DNA of 64,000 bases from Alkalibacillus filiformis (GTDB lineage Bacteria > Bacillota > Bacilli > Bacillales > Alkalibacillaceae): assembly GCF_030814115.1 (NCBI RefSeq), contig NZ_JAUSUP010000001.1, positions 496,001 through 560,000 of the forward strand, given 5' to 3'. Made by a program: the position numbers and the translations under genes. Below, in pieces: positions 33,164-40,881 of this stretch (positions within the stretch are counted from its first letter, which is position 1; each line of letters opens with the position of its first letter). The notes beneath the pieces are model-generated. The model was not told the origin of the DNA. It searched no databases and saw nothing but the letters and a program-made list of their open reading frames with translations.

Positions 33164-34270
33164 TTATGCTGTCTTAAATGGACGCAACTTAAATAGCAAG
33201 TAACCACCTGAAGCTAACAATAAAGCAATGCTTACCGCTAATAAGTTATACCATGGAGTTGACGTTTCAGGTAATTCACCACCATCAACAGTTGATCCTA
33301 CAGCAGTTGATTCTTCTTGTTCTTCATCAGAGTCGTCATCTTCTCCAGAAGTATCTGGTAACTGTTGTTTTTGATCCTCATCATCTGCATCTTCTTCTAT
33401 TGTCTCTCCATCGTTTTCACGCTGTTCATCATCTGAACCATCTTCGTCACGGTCACCTTCGTCTGTTCCATTGCTTCCATCATGATCTCCATCTTCTTCA
33501 CTTCCACCATCTTCTTGACCATTTTCGTCGTCTTGACCGTTTCCTTCATCTTCGTCTGAACCGTCTCCGTTTTCACTGTCTTCATCATTACCATTCTCAT
33601 CTTCTTCATTTCCATTATCGTCGCCATTGTCTGATCCGTTCTCGTCACCATTATCCTCATCAGATCCATTTCCATTTTCACCATCATCTTCGTTGCCCTC
33701 ATCATCACCATCGTCTGAACCGTTTTCATCGCCGTTTTCGTCATCATCTGAACCATCTTCACCGTTACCCTCGTCACCATCTCCTGGATCTTCATCTTCT
33801 GTTATATCGAATTTGAAGTTTTTAGAGTTAGTCACATCACTACGGAATGTATCGTCCTGACTTAACAACAATTTATAAACGCCACCTTCATTAGGCGTTT
33901 CATCTGGATACCCTCCTAATAGTTCATAAAGGTTGTAACTCGAAAACGTCCCATCCTCTAGTACAACAATATCTGCACTTGGACTTGTGCCTAGATTATC
34001 TTTACCATTAGGTGAAGTAACTCTAACAAGATAATTGCCTGGCTGTAACTCATGCCCTTTTAAGTGGATATCCTTAAAATCATCAAAATGAGGAACATTT
34101 CCTGGTTCCTCGTTACCTGCATCATCTGTTAGCTGTACTGTTCCAGTGTTTGGGTTTGCTTCACCACCATCTTGATGATTCCCTGCAAAAGTTCCTATAC
34201 TAAAACTAATTGAAATAAATAAAACTGATAATGCAATGATCAACCATTTCACCGGCTTGGATTTGATCAT
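33164..34270 (-). CDS. LPXTS wall-anchored surface protein with long acidic tract
   Basis: A 368-residue secreted protein. Signal peptide about 1-29; folded domain about 45-165 (with GNYLVRVTSPNGKDNLG); then about 130 residues made almost only of D, E, G, N and S (about 168-290), a wall-spanning stalk; then LPDTSG (about 305), and finally LPETST, a hydrophobic helix and the basic tail KLRPFKTA. The final LPETS-helix-tail is the sorting signal. The inner LPDTS has no helix behind it and is probably not used for anchoring. The adjacent class D sortase should cleave it. The acidic tract fits a high-salt habitat. Confidence 0.88.
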   Translation of the reverse strand: MIKSKPVKWLIIALSVLFISISFSIGTFAGNHQDGGEANPNTGTVQLTDDAGNEEPGNVPHFDDFKDIHLKGHELQPGNYLVRVTSPNGKDNLGTSPSADIVVLEDGTFSSYNLYELLGGYPDETPNEGGVYKLLLSQDDTFRSDVTNSKNFKFDITEDEDPGDGDEGNGEDGSDDDENGDENGSDDGDDEGNEDDGENGNGSDEDNGDENGSDNGDDNGNEEDENGNDEDSENGDGSDEDEGNGQDDENGQEDGGSEEDGDHDGSNGTDEGDRDEDGSDDEQRENDGETIEEDADDEDQKQQLPDTSGEDDDSDEEQEESTAVGSTVDGGELPETSTPWYNLLAVSIALLLASGGYLLFKLRPFKTA

Positions 34271-34305
34271 CGTATCTCACCCTCTCACCCATTTGTTTTA
34301 GTTCT

Positions 34306-34475
34306 GTTCTTTATATAGAACTATTTTTAGTATATGTCCTCATGTAAATATTTCAAAACGTTAAAACGGGCGAAATAAGTTCAAATTGAGCTGTTTTGTT
34401 CATTATAAAGAACTAAACCTGCGCATTACTTACTTTTTCACACAATTACTTTCATTTTTATTCTTTATTAAGAAC
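34306..34475. promoter_or_regulatory. Three SinR-type palindromes upstream of the LPXTS/sortase operon
   Basis: GTTCTTTATATAGAAC (34306-34321), GTTCATTATAAAGAAC (34398-34413) and ATTCTTTATTAAGAAC (34460-34475) match the palindrome GTTCTTTATAAAGAAC with 1, 1 and 2 mismatches. The first sits at the expected transcription start, just after the -10, a classic repressor position. The others lie 42-124 bp further upstream, which would allow looping or cooperative binding. Confidence 0.72.
34329..34356 (-). promoter_or_regulatory. SigA-type promoter of the LPXTS/sortase operon
   Basis: On the minus strand TTGAAA (34356-34351), 16-nt spacer, TATACT (34334-34329). It lies about 60 bp before the ATG and is directly followed by a SinR-type palindrome. 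Confidence 0.72.
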
Positions 34476-34502
34476 AGAAAGCGCATAGGTCTTTTACAAC
34501 AC

Positions 34503-34531
34503 AAAAAAACTCCCTGATTATGATCAGAGAG
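34503..34531 (-). terminator. Terminator of the CAP-domain gene
   Basis: On the minus strand CTCTCTGAT-CATA-ATCAGGGAG, followed by seven T. One mismatch in the stem. Confidence 0.88.
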
Positions 34532-34548
34532 GGTTGATTATAGCTTTT

Positions 34549-35598
34549 TTATTCAATTATAAACAGTTGCGTCCAATAGCTGTTTTGTTCGCCACCTTGT
34601 GCGTACCCGACACCTAAATGGGTGACCTCTTCGTTTAAAATATTGGCGCGATGACCATCGCTGTTCATCCAACCACCTACAACTTCTTCAGCTGTCTTCT
34701 GTCCTGCAGCAATATTCTCAGCTGAGCCGTTGTTTTCAATCTCATAATGCTCAATCATTTCATGAGGCGAACCATAAGTAGGTGATTCATGAGCAACATA
34801 ATTTTGATCGCGCATATCTTCTGATTTTATCCGTGCAACTTCAGATAATTTCTCATGTTGCGCTAATCGGCTTAGACCATTTTCATCTCGAATTTCATTA
34901 ACCATTTCAAATACTAATTGCTCCATTTCATTAGCATCTTGATCTATTGGATGATCAATAAAATAAATCGTCCAGTAATGACCGTATTGACCACCACTTA
35001 CATAACCAATCCCTACATGAGTGAAATCACGGTCATATAAGTAATTAGTAAAATTCCCGTCATTTAACTGTTCGAATACTCGCTCCGGGTCTTGAACACC
35101 GGCTGATAAACTCGCTGCTAGTGAGTAATATGGAATGTCATATGACTTAATAATGTCACTTGTACTACCATAGTTAGGCGATTCCATCTCAAAATAACCG
35201 TGGTCTCGCATGTCAGCTGATTTCTGTTCAGCCGCTTCATTTAATTGAGACAGTTGCTCATATTCACTAATGTTTTGCAATTGACGCTCTTCATTCATAA
35301 TATTAAACAATTGCTCAACCAATTGTTCATCTGATATTGATTCATCTACTTCATGGTTTTCTGATTCACTTATAACAGTATCATCATCTGATTCATCATG
35401 TGATTGATTGACATTAGAATCCTCAAAGTCGACGAATAACTCAATTGGTTGTTTTTCTAATGGGTGCTGATTAATCGATTCATTCGCACTTGCTTGCATC
35501 ATCGTTGGCTGCCTGTCCAGTAAGTTAGGAAACGCATAAAAAATTAACAACCCAAACACAATCGTTAGCAAAAATACTCCAATTATAGGCTTCTTCAC
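34549..35598 (-). CDS. Membrane-anchored protein with two tandem CAP (SCP) domains
   Basis: A 349-residue extracytoplasmic protein: N-terminal helix (about 5-24), acidic low-complexity linker (about 40-85), CAP domain 1 (about 90-210) and CAP domain 2 (about 225-349). Domain 2 has the full pattern SAENIAAGQKTAEEVVGGW, SDGHRANIL, THLGVGY. Domain 1 keeps HVGIGYVSGG and YWTIYF but has lost the GHRxNIL part (YLYDRDFTHVGIG), so it looks degenerate. YkwD-type proteins are relatives, with unknown function. GTG start at 35598, 7 nt after GGGAGGAG; the longer ATG frame has no RBS. It faces the same way as the LPXTS operon but has its own terminator. Confidence 0.85.
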   Translation of the reverse strand: MKKPIIGVFLLTIVFGLLIFYAFPNLLDRQPTMMQASANESINQHPLEKQPIELFVDFEDSNVNQSHDESDDDTVISESENHEVDESISDEQLVEQLFNIMNEERQLQNISEYEQLSQLNEAAEQKSADMRDHGYFEMESPNYGSTSDIIKSYDIPYYSLAASLSAGVQDPERVFEQLNDGNFTNYLYDRDFTHVGIGYVSGGQYGHYWTIYFIDHPIDQDANEMEQLVFEMVNEIRDENGLSRLAQHEKLSEVARIKSEDMRDQNYVAHESPTYGSPHEMIEHYEIENNGSAENIAAGQKTAEEVVGGWMNSDGHRANILNEEVTHLGVGYAQGGEQNSYWTQLFIIE

Positions 35599-35721
35599 CT
35601 TGTTTCTCCTCCCACCAAGCAACATATTCATTTTATTTGTAAGTAACTCAACTATTTTATGTATATTTTATTCCTAATAATTCACGATAAGAATGTGTGT
35701 ATTCAAAAAGGAGTGATGATT

Positions 35722-36090
35722 ATGGAACATTCAGAAGAGATGGAAGACTTTTTCCACGATGCACTACTGCATTACAAAGAAGGTTCGAATGCGTTTAAAG
35801 AAAAGCTTCCCAAAATTACTCAAGGTTACTTTGATTTTACTGAAGCTGCTTTTGCTGACGGAACAATTGACAAAAAACATAAACAGCTTATGGCACTAAG
35901 TGTTAGCATTTATGCACAAGATGAATATTGTATCATCTATCATATGAAAGGTGCCGTTGAGAATGGAGCTTCTGAAGATGAAGTGCTAGAAGCGATTGGG
36001 GTTAGCGCTGCCTTAGGTGGTGGTGCAGCATTTGCTCAAGGTGTAACACTAGCAAAAGACGCCTATGAGTATTACTCAACTAATAAATAA
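35722..36090 (+). CDS. Carboxymuconolactone decarboxylase/AhpD-like protein
   Basis: A 122-residue all-helical protein of the CMD family. The active-site helix reads DEYCIIYHMKGAVENGASEDEV: the second Cys and the His of the AhpD CxxCxxxH motif are kept (C-x3-H), but the first Cys is Asp. It probably cannot act as a CxxC disulfide reductase like AhpD. The start at 35722 follows AAGGAG by 8 nt. Stand-alone gene; function unknown, perhaps peroxide-related. Confidence 0.85.
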   Translation: MEHSEEMEDFFHDALLHYKEGSNAFKEKLPKITQGYFDFTEAAFADGTIDKKHKQLMALSVSIYAQDEYCIIYHMKGAVENGASEDEVLEAIGVSAALGGGAAFAQGVTLAKDAYEYYSTNK

Positions 36091-36096
36091 GTTAAC

Positions 36097-36125
36097 AATC
36101 CCTCACTATTGTGAGGGATTTTAAT
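36097..36125. terminator. Terminator between convergent genes
   Basis: A perfect 10-bp stem, AATCCCTCAC (36097-36106) with GTGAGGGATT (36111-36120), then TTAATT. Confidence 0.88.
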
Positions 36126-36133
36126 TATGTAAG

Positions 36134-36337
36134 TTATACTCTTGATTGATCTTGGAATTCGATCTGCTTATGTGACCCATCACAAAATGGCTTATTACTA
36201 GAAGCACCGCAACGACATAATGAAAATGCTGGCTTCGTTTCGTACTCATTACCTTCAGCATCTAATAATGTGACATCACCTTTAACTAAAATCGAACCAT
36301 TATCTCTTACTTGAATGATTGGCTTTTGATCGCTCAT
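36134..36337 (-). CDS. CDGSH-type iron-sulfur protein
   Basis: A 67-residue small protein carrying one CDGSH domain. CRCGASSNKPFCDGSH gives the three Cys and one His that bind a redox-active [2Fe-2S] cluster (about residues 41-56). The rest is a short beta sheet. Bacterial members are soluble, with unclear electron-transfer or sensing roles. An A/G-rich RBS (AGGGGGAG) precedes the ATG. Monocistronic. Confidence 0.93.
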   Translation of the reverse strand: MSDQKPIIQVRDNGSILVKGDVTLLDAEGNEYETKPAFSLCRCGASSNKPFCDGSHKQIEFQDQSRV

Positions 36338-36443
36338 AAATCTTGCTCCCCCTTTAAATATAATCTTTAACTTATCATATCACGGTTTTTAATATTTTTA
36401 AATCTTATTTTGGTTTACATAACATTATTATGGTTATCTAAAA

Positions 36444-36458
36444 ATATTTCTGAAAATA
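36444..36458 (+). promoter_or_regulatory. CodY-box-like sequence upstream of the GDPD gene
   Basis: ATATTTCTGAAAATA matches the CodY consensus AATTTTCWGAAAATT at 12 of 15 positions, 63 bp before the GDPD start. CodY boxes with three mismatches are common by chance in AT-rich DNA, so this is weak. Confidence 0.3.
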
Positions 36459-36521
36459 AGATTGTCTCATATACTATATTATAGTAAATTTAATTATAGA
36501 ATTTATTAAAGGGAGATTTGT

Positions 36522-37442
36522 ATGAGTAAGGAGAAAAAAACGAAGTATAAAAAGCCTTTTTCTATTGGTTTGACAGTTTTAGGAGCAATTTATATTTTTC
36601 TTTATTTAATACCAATGCATTCAGTTGAGCCTAAAGCATTTTTTGAAAGTGACCGTCCATTGGTCATCGCCCACCAAGGTGGTGAACACTTAAAACCTTC
36701 ATCGACGATGGCTGCGTTTGAAAATGCGGTTGACCTCGGTGTTGATGTTCTTGAGACAGATTTACATATTTCAAAAGATGGTTACTTAATTAATATTCAC
36801 GACCCTTCTGTTGATCGGACGACAGATGGAACTGGTAATGTAACAGACTTAACTTTAGAAGAACTTAAACAACTTGATGCTGGCCATTACTTTGAAGATG
36901 AACAAGGTAATCACCCTTATCGCGGACAAGGGTTAGAGCTTATAACTGTCGAAGAGTTGTTTGAAGCATTTCCAGATGAACGTTTCATTTTAGAAATTAA
37001 AGACACGAACCCAAGTGAACGAATTGATGAAATGATTGACCGATTAATTACGTTGATTGAACGTTATGACATGCAAGAGCAAATATTAATTGGGTCTTTT
37101 GACCAAGGGATTATTGAATCGTTTCAAGCACAAGATCCTTATGATATCGCAGTTGCTGGTGGTAGAGGCGAAATTCGTAACTTTGTGGTCACGCATAAAA
37201 TATTTCTAAGAAATTTATACAACCCTAGTGTTGATGCTGTATTAATCCCTACAAGTGAAAGTGGTTTTGACTTAACGACCAATGATGTTATTAGTGGTGC
37301 AGACCGACTAGGCTTGCATGTATCTTATTGGACAATCAATGATCGAGAAGAAATGAAAAGATTACTTGAATCAGGTGCAGATGGCATCATTACAGATCGA
37401 CCAGATTTAACGTTAGAAGTATTAGAAGAACTAGGGTATTAA
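36522..37442 (+). CDS. Membrane-anchored glycerophosphodiester phosphodiesterase
   Basis: A 306-residue enzyme that hydrolyses glycerophosphodiesters to glycerol-3-phosphate and an alcohol. N-terminal helix (about 14-31) with a basic start anchors it, facing out. Catalytic parts are VIAHQGG (about 48-54), VLETDLHISKDG (about 77) and NIHDPSVDRTTDGTG (about 91). It has Gln where HRG normally has Arg, and PSST in place of PENT. These changes occur in a known subgroup with an AHQGG motif, so activity is likely. Separate transcription unit with its own terminator. Confidence 0.88.
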   Translation: MSKEKKTKYKKPFSIGLTVLGAIYIFLYLIPMHSVEPKAFFESDRPLVIAHQGGEHLKPSSTMAAFENAVDLGVDVLETDLHISKDGYLINIHDPSVDRTTDGTGNVTDLTLEELKQLDAGHYFEDEQGNHPYRGQGLELITVEELFEAFPDERFILEIKDTNPSERIDEMIDRLITLIERYDMQEQILIGSFDQGIIESFQAQDPYDIAVAGGRGEIRNFVVTHKIFLRNLYNPSVDAVLIPTSESGFDLTTNDVISGADRLGLHVSYWTINDREEMKRLLESGADGIITDRPDLTLEVLEELGY

Positions 37443-37445
37443 TAA

Positions 37446-37484
37446 GAAGCGGGAGCGATGCGTTCATCACTCCCGCTTCTTTAT
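37446..37484. terminator. Bidirectional terminator
   Basis: A perfect 10-bp stem, GAAGCGGGAG (37446-37455) with CTCCCGCTTC (37470-37479), then TTTATTATT, between the GDPD and pbpC genes. Confidence 0.88.
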
Positions 37485-39526
37485 TATTCTATTGATTCAA
37501 AGAATTCCTTACTTAACTCGACTGTATAGCCGCTTCCGCCTGAGTCTTCAACATTTTCAATCATTAAACTTAATAGCATGTTTGGGTTTGCTTGGTCATA
37601 AGAAACGAAAATACCGTTTTGTGCACCATCTTCATCATCATGGCTTGCTTTTAGCTCGGCAGTTCCTGTCTTCCCTGCCATCTCTCTTCCATCAATATTA
37701 ATATCTGTTGCCGTTCCTTCAGCGACAACATTTCTTAATGCTTCTTGTAAAATGGCGTTTTCTTCTTCTTCAATAATCGATTCAAACCATACTTCCTCTG
37801 ATTCATCTAATAATAAGCGAGGTTCCATGTAAACACCGTCATTGGCTACACCAGAATATAGTGTGGCTAAGTGAGTATTGTTAATTAATACTTCACCTTG
37901 ACCGAACGACGAATCTGCAATTTTGCCTTCTGAACCAAAGCTTCCAGAGTTTGAAATTTGTGAAGTCGTTACTGGATAAGCGAAAGGTAAAGATTCGCCA
38001 AATCCTAAAGTTTCTAAACCATCTTTAAACGCTTCTCCTCCAATGTCTAAACCTAACATTGCAAAGTAAATATTATCAGAGTGCTTCATAGCAACGTCTA
38101 GATCAACTTCAGTATGTTGGTCACTAACACGTGTGACGTGGTAATCATCCCAACTATCCTTCTGCCATTGCAGACCTTCAATTTCTTTGACTTCATCAGA
38201 ATCTAATTCACCTGTTTGAAAGCCAACAATCGATGTAAATAATTTCATTGTTGATCCTGGTGAGTATGTTGAAGAGAAACGGTTGATCGTCGGTAAATTT
38301 TCATCACTCATTAACTCTTCATATTGTGAATTGGTCATTCCTAAGACGAACTGGTTCGGATCAAACGTAGGGAAACTTAATAAGCTCAATATATCCCCTG
38401 AAGCTGGATCCATAACTGTTGCTGTACCTGCATCACCATCAACTATTCGGAACAGCTGTTCTTGCACTTCCATATCAATTGTTAATTGAACATCTTCACC
38501 ATCTTGCGCTTCTTGTTCAGTAACCGTATAAGTAGAACCATCTTGTTTATTAATGTAAATTTCAGCCCCATTTTGGCCTCTTAACTTAGATTCAAACAAT
38601 TGTTCTAATCCACGCTTACCGACACGGTCTGATGAAGTATAACCCCCATCTTCTAACTCTTCCAACTCTTCAGCGGAGATTGGCGCAATATAACCTGTTA
38701 AGTGAGCAGCTGCCTCAGCAAAAGGATAAACACGATCTTCAACAACTCGTGTTGTGACTCCGCTAATAGCAGTCGATTCTGAGACCATCTCGTCATCCGT
38801 TAACTGTATGTTTCTGACCGGAACAAAATGCTCTGGTTGTACCCAACTTTGATTAATTTTATTTTCTATATATTCTTCTGTAAGATTTAAAGAGTCAGCT
38901 AATGTACTTAAGTCTGATTCATCGAAATTTTGTGGCGTAATACCGACTTCATAGACCTCGCCAGTCGTAGCTAAAGCAAGATCATTACGGTCTAGTATAT
39001 CGCCTCGCTTAGCAGTCAACGTACTGTAACTTACCTCTTCATTCTGCTCAAGGTTTGGTAGAATAAACTCTGGTTGCCATTGGACTAACCAACGTTCATC
39101 ACCTTCTCCTTCATTATTCTCGTTCTCAATTAAAGTTTTCTCTAAACTAACATCTAATTCATAATCAACAGTACCAGCTAATGTGTCAAATGACACTTCA
39201 AGTGGTAATGTATAGGTTTCTAATTCTTCTAACTCGTCGACCTCTTCCTCATCTAAATCTTCTCTTAAGATTTGTAATGAAAGGTTGTTTATATTTAATG
39301 CATCGTATAAATGATTGTAACGTTCTACGAAATCTTCATGTGAAAACGTTTCACGACTTTGTTCGGTAATGTGGTTGTCATAAAGATCCTCAAACTGTTC
39401 ACTTTCCCAAAGTGATATGTAATTAGACAACTCATCATATGGTGTAATGACTTCTTCATCGTCATCACCAAAACAACCGACTAAAAGAAACGTTAAGCCA
39501 AGTAATAAAACAATTAACTTTTTCAC
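37484..39526 (-). CDS. pbpC: Penicillin-binding transpeptidase lipoprotein (PBP3/PbpC-like)
   Basis: A 680-residue class B PBP that cross-links peptidoglycan outside the membrane. Lipoprotein signal: LLLGLTFLLVGC (Cys18). The N-terminal NTF2-like MecA_N domain (about 30-150) is followed by the PBP dimerisation domain and the transpeptidase. Active-site motifs STMK (about residue 422), SDN (about 484) and KTGT (about 619) are all present. Length and domain order match B. subtilis PbpC and staphylococcal PBP2a, so intrinsic low beta-lactam affinity is possible but unproven. Monocistronic. Confidence 0.93.
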   Translation of the reverse strand: MKKLIVLLLGLTFLLVGCFGDDDEEVITPYDELSNYISLWESEQFEDLYDNHITEQSRETFSHEDFVERYNHLYDALNINNLSLQILREDLDEEEVDELEELETYTLPLEVSFDTLAGTVDYELDVSLEKTLIENENNEGEGDERWLVQWQPEFILPNLEQNEEVSYSTLTAKRGDILDRNDLALATTGEVYEVGITPQNFDESDLSTLADSLNLTEEYIENKINQSWVQPEHFVPVRNIQLTDDEMVSESTAISGVTTRVVEDRVYPFAEAAAHLTGYIAPISAEELEELEDGGYTSSDRVGKRGLEQLFESKLRGQNGAEIYINKQDGSTYTVTEQEAQDGEDVQLTIDMEVQEQLFRIVDGDAGTATVMDPASGDILSLLSFPTFDPNQFVLGMTNSQYEELMSDENLPTINRFSSTYSPGSTMKLFTSIVGFQTGELDSDEVKEIEGLQWQKDSWDDYHVTRVSDQHTEVDLDVAMKHSDNIYFAMLGLDIGGEAFKDGLETLGFGESLPFAYPVTTSQISNSGSFGSEGKIADSSFGQGEVLINNTHLATLYSGVANDGVYMEPRLLLDESEEVWFESIIEEEENAILQEALRNVVAEGTATDINIDGREMAGKTGTAELKASHDDEDGAQNGIFVSYDQANPNMLLSLMIENVEDSGGSGYTVELSKEFFESIE

Positions 39527-39575
39527 TTAATACTCCCCCTTTCTATACTAATTATATAATAATTTCTTCCAAAAA

Positions 39576-39606
39576 TTAAATCTCCGAACTTGATCCGGAG
39601 ATTTTT
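39576..39606 (-). terminator. Terminator of the SCP2 gene
   Basis: On the minus strand AAATCTCCG pairs with CGGAGATTT, followed by AATTTTT, after the SCP2 stop. Confidence 0.75.
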
Positions 39607-39615
39607 AAAGTTATT

Positions 39616-39945
39616 TTATCGATAATGATTAAGTACGTTTTGTAATTTCAGGGCGTAAGTTAGATCACCTTTTGCCTTAATTTTACCCATCATAAATGCT
39701 GACGTCGCATTTAAAGAGCCATCTAACAACTTTTCAAAATTACTTGCACTCATCCTTAATAGACAATCTGCATCATCTAGCAATGACTCTGATAGTTCAA
39801 CTTGTTCAGGTGATACTTTCACACCCCATGCCATGTTGTCTTCATCTGTTATGTCAAACGAATAAGTAGCATTTAGCCCGTTTAATCCACTAGCATCTTC
39901 ATTCATTTTCGTAACTAGAGTATTTAACTTTTCTTCAATTGCCAT
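39616..39945 (-). CDS. SCP2 sterol-binding-domain protein
   Basis: A 109-residue single-domain protein of the SCP2 family. YSFDITDEDNMAWGVKV, DCLLRMSASNFEKLLDGSLNATSAFMMGKIKAKGD is the typical lipid-binding pattern, with the GxLkv/GKIKAKGD end motif. It probably binds a hydrophobic acyl ligand in the cytoplasm. Stand-alone, between a terminator and an AT-rich spacer. Confidence 0.88.
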   Translation of the reverse strand: MAIEEKLNTLVTKMNEDASGLNGLNATYSFDITDEDNMAWGVKVSPEQVELSESLLDDADCLLRMSASNFEKLLDGSLNATSAFMMGKIKAKGDLTYALKLQNVLNHYR

Positions 39946-40020
39946 ATAAACTCCCCCTATATATTTCTAATATTATTTTACCAAAAAAGTATTGCAATTG
40001 AAGGAATTTTTTAAAAATTA

Positions 40021-40045
40021 GTTTTAAAATATAGTGCGCGGGAAA
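40021..40045 (+). promoter_or_regulatory. SigB-type promoter of the lmo0937-family gene
   Basis: GTTTTA (40021-40026), 13-nt spacer, GGGAAA (40040-40045) agree with the general-stress sigma-B pattern GTTTAA-N12/15-GGGWAW. It is 23 nt before the ATG, and the same family in Listeria is known as SigB-controlled. Confidence 0.65.
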
Positions 40046-40067
40046 TATATGACTAAGAGGTGATTAC

Positions 40068-40214
40068 ATGCTTTGGACAATTATATCGATTATATTAATC
40101 ATTTGGTTAATAGGTTTAGTCCTTGAAATTGCTGGTGGTCTTATTCATTTATTACTCGTTATAGCTGGTATTATTTTTATTTACCAATTGCTTACCGGAA
40201 AACGAAGCTTATAA
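40068..40214 (+). CDS. lmo0937-family small membrane protein
   Basis: A 48-residue peptide: MLWTIISIILIIWLIGLVLE, then IAGGLIHLLLVIAGIIFIYQ and a short basic tail. This two-helix pattern, with GGLIHLLLVIA between, is the lmo0937 (DUF5670) family, associated with envelope stress. RBS AGAGGTG (40056-40062) is 6 nt before ATG. Found by eye because it is very short. Its own SigB-type promoter and terminator support it. Confidence 0.88.
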   Translation: MLWTIISIILIIWLIGLVLEIAGGLIHLLLVIAGIIFIYQLLTGKRSL

Positions 40215-40243
40215 CGGCTAACAACACGTTAGTCGTTATTTTA
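40211..40243 (+). terminator. Terminator of the lmo0937-family gene
   Basis: TAACGGCTAAC pairs with GTTAGTCGTTA (one wobble) around a 5-nt loop, followed by TTTTAAT. The stem begins at the stop codon. Confidence 0.8.
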
Positions 40244-40313
40244 ATATCGTTTACTTCCCAAAAAGATTGGCGATTGCTATAATCGATTACAGTAATAAAG
40301 GAGTTGATAAACG

Positions 40314-40838
40314 ATGAGTCAATTAAAGCGAGCAACTTTTGCTGGTGGTTGCTTCTGGTGTATGGTAAAACCTTTTGATCAATGGGATGGTGTTCATAGT
40401 GTCGTATCAGGCTATACAGGTGGCCATGTTGACCAACCGACATATGAACAAGTTAAGCAAGGGACATCAGGTCATTATGAAGCGGTTGAAATTACATATG
40501 ATCCAAGCAAAATGTCTTATGAAACAATATTAGAATTATATTGGCAACAAATTGACCCGACTGACCCAGATGGCCAATTTCATGACCGAGGACCACAATA
40601 TCGTACAGCGATTTTCTACCACGATGATGAACAAAAATTACTCGCTGAACAAAGTAAACAACAGTTAAAAGCATCTGGAAAGTTTAAAGATCCTATTGTA
40701 ACTGAAATCTTACCTGCTGCAACGTTCTACTCAGCAGAAGAGTACCACCAAGATTTCTACCGTAAAAATCCTAATGAATATAAAGAAGACCGTGAAAAGT
40801 CAGGTCGCGATGAATTTATCGATCAACACTGGTCATAA
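40314..40838 (+). CDS. msrA: Peptide-methionine (S)-S-oxide reductase
   Basis: A 174-residue stand-alone MsrA that repairs oxidised methionine. The catalytic GGCFWCM motif is at residues 12-18, followed by SGYTGG, the family block YEAVEITYDP and DPTDPDGQFHDRGPQYR. RBS AAAGGAG is good. A second MsrA, fused to MsrB, is encoded at 49.3-50.3 kb, so the genome has redundant repair of the S-oxide form. Confidence 0.95.
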   Translation: MSQLKRATFAGGCFWCMVKPFDQWDGVHSVVSGYTGGHVDQPTYEQVKQGTSGHYEAVEITYDPSKMSYETILELYWQQIDPTDPDGQFHDRGPQYRTAIFYHDDEQKLLAEQSKQQLKASGKFKDPIVTEILPAATFYSAEEYHQDFYRKNPNEYKEDREKSGRDEFIDQHWS

Positions 40839-40843
40839 GGAAA

Positions 40844-40880
40844 GCCCCAGTTTAGTTACGTTCTAAACTGGGGCATAAAT
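40844..40880. terminator. Bidirectional terminator
   Basis: A perfect 12-bp stem, GCCCCAGTTTAG (40844-40855) with CTAAACTGGGGC (40863-40874), between msrA and yuxL. Confidence 0.9.
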
Positions 40881-40881
40881 A

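Noticed and set aside
33253-33860. Long His/Leu-rich and Ser/Pro-rich reading frames opposite the LPXTS gene
   Set aside because: They mirror the GAT/GAA-rich acidic tract on the other strand, have no RBS and no protein-like composition.
37492-37701. Plus-strand frame inside pbpC
   Set aside because: It starts inside pbpC, has no RBS, and the transpeptidase on the opposite strand is complete with all catalytic motifs.
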